NCBI GenBank assembly: GCA_963965975.1
Contig: OZ014422.1
Span: forward strand, 3,557,155-3,621,154
Length of the DNA stretch: 64,000 nucleotides
Direction: 5' to 3'
Origin: Xestospongia bergquistia
Taxonomy: Eukaryota > Porifera > Demospongiae > Haplosclerida > Petrosiidae
The notes under the pieces were generated by a model, which was not told the origin of the DNA, searched no databases, and worked only from the letters and a program-made list of their open reading frames with translations. The stretch's first letter is position 1, and every line of letters begins with the position of its first letter. Positions 23,882 through 37,600 of the stretch are shown here, in pieces. The translations under genes were made by a program, and so were the position numbers.

Positions 23882-26690
23882 GATGGGTAGAGTAATGAAT
23901 TAGCATGCAGATCAATCAAATTTGATCTCCTTAGAACATTTTAGAGCATTGCCAGGCATTGTTACGCTGCATAATTTCATATATTTACTTGGTGTGATTT
24001 TGATCACAATTTTCTCATTGTGAACTTTAATATACAATACAGTTTTGATATATGTATCACATGACTGAATACAATAATATGAGACACCTCTATGCATTAA
24101 TGACAAATATATCATATATGTATAAAATATATAACACACATGTGATACATTTCATATGGCTATCAAATATTCCTTATTGCTTATACTACAGGTATGATAA
24201 TGTGATTGAAAGTATTGCCAGCAATCTACAGATTTCACCTTATGTACGACATAAAATAGTCATGCACATTTACAACACCTATTATAACAACAGTTAATTA
24301 ATAGCAACTTCAATCTATGGATGGTTCGAAGTAAGGGACAACACTCCAGCCAGGATTACCTCAAATAAGAGTTATCATGCCTAATGATAGTCCTACCTAG
24401 TAATAGCACGAAGTCCTGGATATTGAGTAAGAGGGTGTGCAGCAGTTGAGTCAGTATGTTCAATAAAGAACAAAACTGCACCTTTTATGGAATAAATCTA
24501 AAAAAAATGTTTGAGCTGGCAAATTTTGGACCACTAAATATTAACAAAGTGTGTAAGTAGCATGCACCATATTTGAATGTGACATAAAGTCTAAACTAAA
24601 TGTATACTCCATTTTGCATACAATAGATACAGATCCAAGAATCATTATATTGATTTTATTAATTATTATTTATTTATGAAAACAATCTGGCGAAAAGTGG
24701 GATACAAATGACATAATTTGCTGACCTAGCATATAGCAATATAGTAGAAATGGTTAATACCTTAATATAATGAAATTACCTTAAAACAAACATTTAAATA
24801 AACTTGATAACAAACAGTACAAACTGTGTGCTTCAAGAAGTAAAAAAAGAGGTAGTGTTATAACATTTTTTGATAAATCATTCAATTTATTGAGAAACTA
24901 TTGAAGGTGATGAAAGTGCAAATGTTTATTTATAATGCAAGGAAAGTTGGGTACTCCAGTGCTAACAATTCAAAACATAGTTGAGTCAGCTGATATTGAT
25001 GTTGCAAAGTAAAAAAGTATACTTACCTTGTCATATCTATTTGGAGAGTTTATAGAAGAGGTAAAGTTAAAAAGATTTTTCTGATGTTCTCAATGCAAAA
25101 TGAAACCATCGTTCACTAGTTAACATAGAAGTCCAAAATTATTATTGTTCATTTACAGCTCAATGATGCTGATTTAAATACTTTTAAAGTGTATGAAGAT
25201 AAAAAGTGAACTATTGCAAAAGTTATTAAGTTCAAGGTTTGCAAAGAGGTACTAATACAAATAATACAAAGCAGTACAATTAGTGCTAATTAATGATGAC
25301 ATCAAATTTTAGCTAAAGTCAACAAGTTACTGTCAGTGTTAGCACAGAAATGCATAAAAGTTACTAAGAACTCAGGAGAATGCAAATAACTAACATACAA
25401 ATGGCTTGTCTTGTTCTGATGCTAAATGTTAGACATTGCTGACACTCTTGGTAGTATTAGTCTCTCTTAATACATCTCTGTAGATGAGAGTGTTGAGAAG
25501 CATACCAAGAGAGAAGTGAGACTATAGCTAGTTGATTAATTTATATAAGATATTTTGAAGTGTTATTTCTATATTAAGGTACATTCAGAAATGTATCAAG
25601 AACTATCTCTTCTAGTAAATAACTTTTCTATCATCTCAATTATTTCTCAGACAGGTTAATAATGATATTAACACTATAACTATAATTACTGTCTAGAAAC
25701 ATACATATAAAGGCCATTTGGATTTGTGAAATTTTGAGGGTAATATAAAGTTAATTAATAGTTATTATTGCACATGCCACCATAATGTAGGTGAAATAAA
25801 GCATCCTGCATTTGCAAAGACTTGATATAACTTCTTCAAGATAAGAGATTTATGTACAATTTTAGCTATATTACTCCTTTGCTGAACTTGTCAGTGTTAT
25901 AATTACAGAAAGTTGTGTAGCGAACTGACCTTTTGCGTGGCATTTAAGTTCACACCACATACATAGTAAGTTAGATGAACAGAATGAACACAATGATTTT
26001 AGCATCAATGAAACACTGAAGTAATTACTTCTGCATTACTGTGCTTTAATTCTTATATATATGATATAAGAGTAGATGTTTGGCACTATTGAAATCACTA
26101 GAACTAAAGTTGATGTAGGTATCGACAAGTCAAATACTCTATGTTGTACAGGCTGCTTGTCAAAGGTGATTTGTAAGCAGATTGTTAAGATGCTTCATTT
26201 ACTCAATACACCAGTTGACTTAAACTTAATGTTGGTTTAGTGAATGTCATAGTTACCATGATTCAAGAATGTACAAATGTACTAATGGATAGGACTGGGA
26301 AGATTATAACAACAGTAATATTATTAGCTTACATGTTTTGATTTCTGATGATTACATGATATGCAATAGCTGTTGTTTGTAACAATACATTTGATAGTTC
26401 TTTTGTTATCTAGTTAGCTATTTATAAAACCCAATAATATTTGCATTTGTTATATATTAGAAAGTGAGAACTCTCAAAGTCTGGCTAAGTAATATGACAA
26501 CAACCAGCTAGGAATTTCTCTTAAAAACTTTTTTTGACAAGTTTGTGTATGAATACCTTACTTGGTATCAGGCATTCCTTGTTATACCACTGTCCTTGAT
26601 ATTGTGCTAATGTTAATGGCTTTTTAAATATTTCATTAACTTTTCCAATTGGATAACTGTTTCACTGGATGCTTTTGTCTGTGCTTTTTA
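23882..26690. other. Spacer, nothing recognised
   Basis: About 2.8 kb AT-rich DNA between the two 7TM remnants. It may hold unrecognised decayed exons; no frame longer than about 80 codons resembles a known domain. Confidence 0.5.
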
Positions 26691-26699
26691 AAATTAAAA

Positions 26700-27180
26700 T
26701 TTAAATGGTACAAATGTAAATCTAGTTCATAATTGCTACAAAGCCTTCCCATTGTTGAATATATTCTGTTTATATCAACTCAAGAGCTATGTGGTTCTAT
26801 TCTGTTATTGTCATTAGTGATTTACTTGTTGCTATTGGAGTCTACCTTTTAAATGTTGTCTTGTGGATTATGAAAAGGGTAATATATATAAACATGAAAT
26901 TAAAAAAAGAAAAAGTAAGTAAAGCTGAAAAGAAGGTAATCCTTGCTTTGTGCTCATTGATATTTTTTGCTGTATTAATTTTATTTTAGTAAATTCTAGA
27001 TTTTAGGGATGTACAGACAAAATCTGACAAATTTATAGCTGAACTGACTGATTATTTCAAGTGTGAGGTTCTTGGTATTATTCTTGCAAAATGTAATAGA
27101 TCTTATTTTGAACAGTATTACAATTCATTTCTTGTAACAACATAAATTGTAGTTTTTAAAAGTATTCTCAACTTTCTGTT
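26700..27180 (+). pseudogene. 7TM receptor-like gene, remnant B
   Basis: Paralogous to the 3' part of remnant A. Frame 26789-26989 contains a helix (VIVISDLLVAIGVYLLNVVLWIMKR) that aligns with AIGVCLLIIVVWTIIHR of A, followed by a second hydrophobic stretch ending in a stop. Downstream, LTDYFKCEVLGII and KCNRSYFEQYYN match the GKCNRAEFEQYYN block of A. The last helix and tail are lost behind a further stop. Only about 150 codons are recognisable. Confidence 0.5.
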
Positions 27181-27752
27181 CAAAGATCAGCCCAAAACAA
27201 AATAAAGTGGGTATGACCATACTTAGTGAACAGTCAGTGTATTGCTATAGCAGTAAATGGCATTATTTAAATTTAATGCAACCGCTAAAAAACAATCTAA
27301 TTAATAAAAGTAAGAAATAAACAAATTAATCAGTCACACCCACATGTTCTGACTGAACTAACTATTAATTATATTGGATATGACCCTAATTAAACCACAT
27401 CTCATAAACGTTATTTTATAATCTAATAATTAATAATCTTCATTTCTAGGATAGGCCTGGGGATGTGACTATTAATCAAGTTTGGTAACCTTTCTTTCAA
27501 GAATCCAGATGACATACTTACCTTTGCTAGAGTGTAAAGAGATTCATTAACTTACATGCACATGTACTAGAAAAACAAAGGGCATTATTATGCAAAAGAA
27601 GGATACAGATACAAGCTAGGAGATAACTGTTAGGTAAAAACCTAAGGTGAGAATGACAGCGGGTAGGCATACTATAACCACACCCTATTAGTAAAACTAC
27701 ACACATAATTCTGTATCTAACTGCAAGCACCACGGACACTCATCAAGCATCA

Positions 27753-27787
27753 AAAGCCACACCTACTAAGTATTATGGGTGTGGCTT
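27753..27787. repeat. Short inverted repeat
   Basis: AAGCCACACC (27754-27763) and its exact inverse GGTGTGGCTT (27778-27787) flank a 14-bp spacer. Similar GTGTGGCT words recur in the degenerate repeat at 32.2-32.5 kb. Confidence 0.6.
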
Positions 27788-28154
27788 ATTTCAACAACAC
27801 CTTATATTTTAATTTATGCTATAATTAGTCTCGTTTCCCACACAAAAAACCCTTGATATGCATGGATCTGGCAACAAGACTATTAATTAGTTGCTTATAA
27901 CTTCCTCACCTTTCTCTGTAAACGATATACTTACTTTTGTTCATCGTTCTAGAAGATATAATTGTTTAATACTTCAAATTGTTTATAATACTTACCTTTA
28001 CCTATTGTTAAAGATTGTATAATTGTGTACGATAAATGGAAGTAAAGATACAGATGCACAAATTTTATCTTTAACTATGTAATACTACCCAATATCATGG
28101 TACCAACCATATATAGCCATATTTAATACTGCCAGTCATTACATTACATGTCAA

Positions 28155-28810
28155 AATGTAGTGTATGCTGTTAACTTATATCCTTGTCTCTTAAGAAAGA
28201 TGAATGTCATGAGTCTTGATCCTGACATCCAACAATACTATGGGAATAACAAGGAAACTAAGAGTAAGGATGTGTAATGAATTGATGTAAACTAGTAGTG
28301 TATGTCATTAACTTACATATCTAGTCTCTTTGAGATACATAAATGTCGTAAACCTTGATCCTGCCATCCACCAATGCAATGAATTTTAACAGAAATTGAG
28401 ATAACGATGTATTATGAATAAATGCAAACTAATAGTGTATGTTGTTAACTTACACTCATAACTGTTGAGATAGATGAATGTCTTGAGTCTTGATCTTGCC
28501 ATCCAAAGATGCTATAGAAATAAAAAGAAATTAAGAATAATGATGTATTATGAATTAATGTTAAGTAGTAGTGTGTGTGCTAACTTACACACCAGCCTCT
28601 AGACAGATGTTCTGAGCATTAATCCTGACATCCGACAATGATATAGAAATAAAACAGAAATTACGAGTAATGATATATTATGAATTAATGTAAACTAGTA
28701 GTGTATACTGTTAATTTACATCCCAGGCTCTTTGAGATGAATCAAGGTTATGATCCTTGATCCTGATGTCCAACAACACTATAGAAATAAAACATAAAGA
28801 AATACTAATG
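28155..28810 (-). repeat. Array of five decayed LRR-like exon units
   Basis: Five imperfect direct repeats with a period of about 130-139 bp. Read on the minus strand, most units have an acceptor-like end (TTTCTATAG), a core of about 55 bp (TTGGATGTCAGGATCAAG and variants) and a donor-like GTAAGTTAAC, so the unit looks like one small exon plus intron. The core aligns with the plus-strand units at 31305-31977, which translate as leucine-rich repeats. All units carry stops or shifts. Interpreted as a decayed LRR gene in which each exon encoded one repeat. Confidence 0.65.
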
Positions 28811-29870
28811 TATTATATACTGAGATTATAATATTACATTTGGGAGTATTATATTTGGTAGTATAGATTATAATGTCAAAGTACCGGGTAACATTTACAC
28901 ATTTTTATTAATAGACTTACCAATTATTAAATCTTTCATCTGTATGAGAGTAAGTGTATGTGTGACATACAAAATAAGGTACTACTGTTAAGTTATACAA
29001 TATGATAGTAAATATATGTACAATTACACTGATATCCATGGTGAATTATAACTTGAAGGACAAGAATCATATTATCAGTGATTATAATTGAGTCTATCAC
29101 TATCTAATACATTATATTACTATATGATGTTCATATCCCACAAGACAAACACTTACTAAAAACTGAACATTTTCTTGTATGTTGTATAAACCTGAATATG
29201 AAACAAGAATATTTATTTAACATCTCATTATTATCTAAGAGATAGCACTAGCTCTATAAAAGAAAAGAGGACACAACAATATTGTGTGAGAAAATGTTGA
29301 CTTTCTTAATTGTCTACCTACATTGACAGTAATACATAAAGAAATAATGTAAAAGTTAATCCACAATCACTGTGTATAGTATTTAATACCTGTAGATATA
29401 ATAATGTGAAATATCATTGAATAGAGTGAAGTCTTCATCAATAGTGTCATAATAGACACAAATAAATTAAGGAGTGAAATTAAAGTTGACTGACCTATTA
29501 CCTGTTGTCTACAGAAGATTACAACCTGTAATATTGATAGAACGATATTTTACAGACTAGACTCTTACAAATATTCCACAGACCATTGCCAGTATATACA
29601 TCCCAGTCTGTTCCTACTAACATAGAAAGAGTAAAGTTTTGGTTAACAAATTGCACATATTCAATGTAGATCTGCAGTGACACAACATTAATAATAACAC
29701 AATCTTACATTTTCTTCATTATCAAGGAGTTATCAAATAAACCAGACTATATTCTACTCGATTAACACCTGTGAACTAGAAATAATCAATCTTGTAAGGT
29801 ACTATGAGAGACCTTTAATTCATCTTTATTTCTTTCAGTGGCAACGTCAGTATTTTAATATGGTGTATTT
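28811..29870. other. Spacer, nothing recognised
   Basis: AT-rich with no coding signal or repeat recognised. Confidence 0.5.
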
Positions 29871-29873
29871 TGA

Positions 29874-29910
29874 CTCAGTATACTACCGGTCACAGTTGTA
29901 GTATACTGAG
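29874..29910. repeat. Perfect 13-bp inverted repeat
   Basis: CTCAGTATACTAC (29874-29886) and GTAGTATACTGAG (29898-29910) form a perfect stem with an 11-base loop. A partial third copy (GTATACTAC) follows near 29927. CCGG words around it are unusual for this AT-rich stretch, so it may be the end of a small transposon. Confidence 0.8.
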
Positions 29911-30521
29911 CCGGTACACTATATCCGTATACTACAATTTCTTGAGCGAACAGTTTGCCGCCATAATTTTGATATATTTCTAGTTCACATGAATTCGTGG
30001 ATAACAAAGAATATGTAAGACTGTTGTATATTTAATCTTGTGTTCTCTTACTGTGTATCACATGAACTTGAAAAATTTGTTAGCCACATGTCTGTGTCAG
30101 TAGGAACAGTTTGGAGTCTAAATATGTTTGTAAGTATCCATTGTATTTATTGTTGTTCAATTGTTATTCAATATATATTCTCAATGACTACAGATAAGAG
30201 GTCAGTCTATTATTATGTTTACTTTTCTTTTTCAACAAGAATAATCTCTTAATAACACTAGTTTATTACATAAAGATGTCTTTATTGCCTTAATGTGAGG
30301 TACACATATAAATTGTGTATTGATTTGTATATTGATGAAACAATATTATCTTATTGTTAGTAAGAACAACTTTAGGTACAAACAAGAAGAGTTTATAAGT
30401 AAGCTTCTCATTTGCTCACTCTTATTGTGTTCTTTCTTTCTTCATAGTATCATATGCTAGTCCTATCTCATAGATAATATTAAAAGGTTACCAAATGTTG
30501 ATTAGTCATATTCAGGTTTAT

Positions 30522-30991
30522 ACAATATAGTAGATACCAGATCAATTCCAGAGTATTTGGTGTTATGTGTGGCACTAGTAGATTTAATGTAGTAATAAAA
30601 TGTAGCAACACACTTAATAATAGTCAGTGATATGATTTCTTACTCTGTAGACAGTTTGCTTTTTGCTTTTTTACACCAAAATAAACAAATGTAATTGCAA
30701 ATTTTTGACAAAGAGTATAAAATTAATTTTGTCATAAAAACCAATGTCTGTTATTTTTAGTTTATAAGTAGATTCACTATCTATTCTTATGCTATGAACA
30801 TCAGTAATTAATGACAATACTCCTTTTGTTTATATGCCTCCATTTTTTTGTTATATGAAACATCAGATGAATGCCAGCTTTACTATATATATATATAAAG
30901 TAATAATTATAATATAAAGTATTTAATATTATATACCTTCAACAGTACAATATAGTAGATACCAGATCACTTCCAGAGTATTTGGTGTTAT
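30522..30991. repeat. Two copies of a 45-bp direct repeat
   Basis: The 45-bp sequence starting ACAATATAGTAGATACCAG occurs at 30522-30566 and again at 30947-30991 with one mismatch. Function unknown. Confidence 0.8.
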
Positions 30992-31304
30992 ATTGTTATA
31001 TTGGTATTATGGTTACTTGAGGTACAATAGTTTATGTTCTTAGTAAAATCATAATAACATAAAATTATATTTTTTTCATCTTTTGAGGCACACATATACA
31101 TACAGGTTCAAGTCTTTGTAATTTGTAAGTTCTAATTTGTTAATAAGACTGTGAAATAGTACTTTAGTATTGTAATATTGTGATACTTACTGCCAATGTG
31201 TGTGTGTCAGATGTATATAGCGCTCTCAAAATGATATACTGTCAATATAGTGTAAAGAAATGTTAGCCAATAATACATAATTAGTTTTTACTTTTGTTTA
31301 ATAG

Positions 31305-31977
31305 CTTCATTGGACTACAGGATCTCAAAACACTGATTCATCTCTACATCTTAGGATGTAAGTTAATATTATACATTATGTTAACTTATCACTTTATGGC
31401 ATATCATAATTTCTTATTTTGTTTTATTTATATAGAATTGTTAGAGTCCAGGATCTAGGTGAGGTACTAAGTTTGAGATAACATAAACATACCTTATGTT
31501 TAGAATTTTATGTGCTATTTTATATTTTCTCTCAATTTTTTCTTTAGATCTTTATGTTGCTCTCTCAAGACACTTCACATTCATCTCTACATCTGAGTAT
31601 ATGAATTAGCAATGTATATTATTATGTTATGAATTTATGACATATTATATAATTCTTAATTTGTTCCTTTATGTAGCTTGATTGGACTATGGGATCTCAT
31701 GATACTTGTTCATCTGTCCATCTGAAAGTGTTAGTTTGTAATGTACATTATGTAACTTATGATTTTATAGAACATTATTACTTATTTTTTTAATTTATAT
31801 ATCATCATTGTTGTCCAGGATCAAGGTGTAGTTATAAGCTTTAGGTATCAATAATAATTATATTTCATATTTTATTTTATATTAAATATAATTTCATTTT
31901 TCTTTTCTCAAGTTTACAGATGTTTAGATTGGTGTTTTCTGCCTCAAGAGACTCATCTATCTCTACATTGAGAGTGT
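31305..31977 (+). pseudogene. Leucine-rich-repeat gene fragment, one LRR per exon, decayed
   Basis: Exon-like units lie at about 31305-31357, 31436-31460, 31550-31604, 31677-31730, 31800-31830 and 31916-31975, mostly with an AG before and a GTAAGT-like or GTGAGG-like donor after them. Translations share an LRR pattern: FIGLQDLKTLIHLYIL, LCCSLKTLHIHLYI, SLIGLWDLMILVHLSI, IGVFCLKRLIYLYIES. Stops directly after several units show decay. The array is in opposite orientation to the related units at 28155-28810. LRR proteins mediate protein binding; the parent protein cannot be named. Confidence 0.6.
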
Positions 31978-32225
31978 AAGTTGACTTGTACTTTACATAA
32001 GATCATGAAGTATAATGATTGGAAGTATAACATTTGAGAGTGGTACATTCTACAGTTGTAAATTTGACAATGTGTATTTGCTATTAAAGTATTGTAAAAT
32101 TATATCCTGTAGAGTAAGGGACAAATGTTAGTATATCATCCAGAGGAAAGTCTAAGGAAGTCACAAGCAAATAATTAGTTGTCTCATTTCTAGCCTTATA
32201 TAGCCCAAGACTATTCTGGATTAAC

Positions 32226-32545
32226 CTAGTGTTTTAATTAAATATGAAGTGTGGTCAAAATTAAGCTACACCAAAGACAGTCAGTAGGTGTGGCTACTGA
32301 AGCTCAATGAGTGCTTGTTGTTAGGCTAATATTTTAGGCTGACCAAGGGCATTAATTAAAATATGAGGTGTGGTCAAAATAAGCCTAACGGGAAAAGTTA
32401 ATAGTATGCGGTTGATAAGTGGGTGTGGTGCTTGTAGTTAGATTTTATTCTGGGCTAACCCAAGGCATTAATTAAAATATTAGTTTAGTCAAAATAAGCT
32501 ACACCCAAAATAGTTAGTAGGTGTAGCTACTAATGCTTGCAGAGT
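32226..32545. repeat. Degenerate tandem repeat, three copies of about 110-120 bp
   Basis: Three imperfect copies share GGCATTAATTAAAATAT, TGTGGTCAAAATAAGC and GTAGGTGTGGCT blocks (starting near 32226, 32338 and 32451). Non-coding; related words occur near 27.77 kb. Confidence 0.7.
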
Positions 32546-34667
32546 ATATGTTCTTTACTATTAGGCATAGTTATAGTGTAAACCATTGCCATTCTCTCCT
32601 TATATTTGTTAGCATTACCTTCTATTAATAGAATTGTAGTTATATGTTATTAAAAAGTCGAATCCTTTCCTATATTAAAGAAAACCTCTACCATGACAAT
32701 CCACTACTATAATACTTCAATTTTGTTCAATAATTTTGCACAGATCCTTTGTATGAATCAAAATATTCTGCTTGTCTCTGATTGAAGTCTTCAACTTGTT
32801 TTGTATACAGTAGTAATATAATAATAGTAACTGATATTTTGTACTGGTAGTGTCTAATGACATTCAGGATGATTAATAATATACAACAGTAGATCTTGTT
32901 CTATGAGGTTGACCTATGTACCAGTAAATGGCATTTTGACTTTTTTAAAAAAAATTATATACATTTCAATGTAATTTTATAACTGACTTGTATCCATGTA
33001 ATCAAACTTCCTGATAAACTGAGAGCCTAATACATAAAATCCATGCTGACAATAATACAGAATAGTAAATTATACTGTTGCTAATGCCTTTGTTGTTATG
33101 GTGTCCATGTATGTTTGAATAACATGAAATCATTGTTTTATTCAGACAGACTATATAGTATACATATAATATTCACCTCATCTGTTGGGTAGTCCATTGT
33201 AGTGATACACATGTTGGATGACATAGACAGTGTGTTGTTTCTATTGTCTGCAAGTTTACGTTTTTATATGAAATGTGTAAGTATATTTGCACCTTCATCT
33301 AATTGATAAAAAAGCATGAATGGATCTTGTGGAATGATTGTTACTGTACTAACAGTCCTGTAACCTATGTTACTGGTAATTGATTATAATGTACAAAATA
33401 CAATTTGCACATACATTAGTGTCACTGATATAGAACCATTGAGTGCTATTTTCTGTTGAGCATATAAGTGAAGACTAATGTCTATTATGATATTGCATTA
33501 TCCCAACAAGTTTGTAAATGGCACTGCCTACTTTTAATGTAGTTTTCTGAATGTGATAAAGTAAACATACAGTATTAATATATAGATGTATGTGTTTTAT
33601 TGTACAGCTACATACATCTTATCTAATGTTTGTACTTCAACAACTATCACTCAGTTGTATTAAACATAACAATGATGTCATAAATGTTATTTGTTACAAT
33701 ATGTTTGACTAATGATGTTGAACTCTTCATTATGTGAAGTTGGCATGTTTTGTTATATCAATAATCTGAAGAGATTTACCACAGCTTCCACACCTAAGTT
33801 TATATTATATTAAATGTATAGACAAATCTCTATCTGATCTTGTCAAATAACAGAATTACAGGTGCATACCCTTCACAGATGTAATCTATAATATTGTCTG
33901 AATTATTTAACTCATCAAAAATCAAGTCCTGAAGGTGGATTTTCTTGTTACCCTGTTCAACATAATAGTGAACACCATTCTTAACATTATTACTAACATG
34001 TATTTTCAACTCAAGTGCACAACTAGTCTGTTTATTATTAAAAAAATTATGTTCTACTACTTGTTTTGTCCTGTTGTCAACAATAAACCTTTTAAAATGG
34101 GATACATGATCTTACCTTGTATCAAATAATTCAACTAAGTTATTAACTAGTTTAATGTAATACTCATGTGCATCTTGGTATCTACCAGGTACAAATATTC
34201 ATATGTATCTGTTTGCAATAATAAGCTCTGATATTTATTGTATTTTTCTCTTTTACTTGATAGAGTTTAACAAGAGATCATAATGGCAGTGTTGTTGTAC
34301 CACTGCTATATCTGTACATGCTATATAGGTTTAGTAATACCTTCAGTAAACATACTCCTGTGTGACAGCATAAGTTTGTATTAATTTGAATTTTTAGTTT
34401 AAAATTTACAATATATTATTATACCTGATTTTGTACATTCAAAACATGTATGTTTGCTGGTTGATTGAAAGAATTCTAAAAAATAGGGTGATTCAGCAGA
34501 CAGTGGAGGTCATTACTAGCATAGCAATTGCTAGGTGTGTTAGTGATACCAGCAGGCTGTAATGCTATGACTATAATTTTATTCCTGGGAATAAACGTGC
34601 ATTGTTTGGTTTGCGCATGGATGGGCCAGTGTAGGGTTAAAATCGAAGGACCACCTTCTCACTCATT
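32546..34667. other. Spacer, nothing recognised
   Basis: AT-rich DNA upstream of the ankyrin gene. No other gene was recognised; the promoter is presumably in the last few hundred bases. Confidence 0.5.
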
Positions 34668-37600
34668 ATGGACCAGAAGAAATTGGTAAGCAGTCCTATT
34701 GGTATATATTATTGTGTCAAAGTATAGGTAGTAGATTGGGTCATTCCATGGAAATTAGTGTAGTCACTGATATTACCGTATGTTTTTGTTAATCGTATTA
34801 ATAGTTGTGTCTAACTGTCCTGTTTAGTTATTGTTCTATCTAGTAACATTAGAAGGGAGTGTGTTTCAGTCTTTCTAAGAGTTTTACTGTACATGTATGT
34901 AACCTTGTAGGTGAATGGAAAATTTGTAGTTCCTGTTTTATAGGGTAAAAAAGTCTGCCACAAACGAGCCTTCCATTACATAACTGTGGTTTTGTACTTG
35001 AAGCTAGTAAACCTACAGTTGTCCTGTTCTTTTTCTTACGTCTTTTCATAACTTAGCATTTCATATTCAGAATGAAATTAATAATCTGTTAAGCCAGCGA
35101 TTAGTTTATCTTGCTATATAGTTGCTGTGATGATGGAGTATTGTCTTGGTTGTGGGGTTGATCCCATGATTATATTAACATGTAATTATTACATGAGAAA
35201 CACATGAAGATTTTGTTATCAGTAAATTAACACATGACATTATTATGCTACCACATAAAAACATTGTCAAGTAAATGTTGACCTAACAGCAGTTTTCCCC
35301 AGGAATGTCGAGACAACTGTATTATATGTGGTAGACCAGACCCTTCCACTCTAAGCAAAGGGCCTGGCCTTATGAGACTAATATATAACTACATGTAAAG
35401 TTTGAAGATTTGCAATGAAAATATTTGTCATATCAGAGAATAGGCCATTGATTTGACATCATATCAATGACTTATCAGGCTGGCTATGTTCACATAAATA
35501 GACATAGACATTATTCTATTAGAATAATGTCTATGCCTATTTAACAATAAACATACATCAATCTAGAGTAATTTAGATTTACATAGCACATAGATTTAGC
35601 AGATTTTACTATAAACACAAGTTTTTTGTATAGCTAATGCACATTGCAAGATTTCATTCTGTAATGTGTATAATAATTATCCCAAATGATAAATTTTGTA
35701 CTGTGGTTTAAATGCAAAGTCATCAATGTGTTTAAACAAGCAAACTTCATGTTTATGAAATGCAATTTTCACCATTTTTATTTCATCATGATTGAAAACA
35801 TAGGTGTTCAGCATGATCCATGCCATGGTCAGCCTCAAACAATACACACATTGTGCATATATTTTTGTGTATCTATCTATATCAATTTCAGTATCTACTT
35901 TTATATCTAGATAAATAGATAGATAGATATACACACTATTTTGTTGATTACACTACAATAGCCAAACTAGCACTACAATAGCCAAACTGCTTTTGTTATA
36001 TTATTTGTTTTGAACAATAACCTGAAGTATGTAATTAAAGTATTAAGTAGTTTTTTATCAGGTGTTAATATAAACAGTCACATGTTAATAACTCAGAAGT
36101 ACTAGACATGTATAAAAGTAATAATTTTGAGTGAAGGCATGTGATCATAGATGAGTTGTCTCAAATGTACTGCTCAAACTTAATTACTGAATAATTAGGT
36201 GTACTGCTCTATGTTTTGTACAAATTTTATGCTGCAAGATATCATAGAAAAATAACGTAGTTAGTAATAGCTATTTTAAAATTTGTTATCTTAAAGTGTA
36301 AAGGTTTATGGAATTGTGATACATTGTTTTTCCAATAGGATAACAGTCTACTAGAATATGTTGAGAAAGGAGATTTGTCAGGTGTAAAAGATGTTGTTGT
36401 TAGAGGAGCAAATGTAAATACTACATATGAGGTAAGTCTGTTCATGATTATTATCTAACACTTACAACATGAATGAACAAATCTAAAATCAAATAGAATA
36501 AAAGTATGAATACAATAGTCTCAAGGTATCTTATAAATTGAAACATTATTTGTTTAGCTTTGAATTTGTCATTTTAAATTGTTTAAAAATAGAATTGTTG
36601 TGGACATACATAGGACAACAACTGTCATACAGACTACTTGAATTTGTATCTTACTGTCTACTAAATAAATATGTAAGCTAACTGTGTATGATACTACATT
36701 GAGTATCACTAGTAATGCTTGATTCTTCTTGCTATTTTTTATACCTATCTTTTTAGCATTTAATAGCTGTATTCTAGTATGAATTTTGAGCTTATTGAAT
36801 GTGTTTTCTACATTTATGTTGCTGTGATTACTTGTCATCTGAATGTGTTGTTTAAAATATAATAACCGGTAACTGGTTTTAATGCCTTACATGGAAAGCT
36901 TTGCAGGGTTTACTATAATTGTTTTTAATTATATGGTATCTATGTGTATCCACTTCTGGAATTTTTATTGATTATATTATAATTGGAGCTTATGAGATGA
37001 AGAAATGACATTAAAGTGTATTCTCTAACTGCCAATTCCTATATGAGGAATGAAATTCATTAAATGAAACTGCATATGATGCTACATTGAGTATCACTAG
37101 TAATACTTGAATCTTCTTACTTTACCTTATTTGAACCATTTTATTATTATATTCCAGTATGGATTTATAAGTTATTGAATGTGTTGTTGTCATTTTGTTT
37201 ACATTATTATATTATTGTACTATATATAATATTGTCTAGTTTGTAATGTTAGTAGTGTACTGATAAGTGTTGATATAGGTAATGTACTGATGTTATGATT
37301 CATGTTAATGTGATAATTAATAATATATTTAGGGTGGATTTACTGCAGTCATGTTAGCAGCAGAGAATGGACACAAAGATGTTGTTTTGATTTTAACACA
37401 GAAAGGAGCTGATCTAGACCTTGTCAATGGAGTAAGTGTTAATGTGCATATGTTATATGACAGAGGGAGTATAAGTAAAGATAAATTATAAATCCTTTTC
37501 CTTAAAGAAAACTATTGGTTGTTTTACTATCATAATAAATAGTGAAAATTGTCCTTTATGAACATACCTAATATGATTAATGTTGTAAGTAGAAGAGGAT

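Noticed and set aside
35677..35934. Open frames on both strands near ATCT/AGAT repeats
   Set aside because: Short frames produced partly by the tetranucleotide repeats within the first ankyrin-gene intron; no family resemblance.
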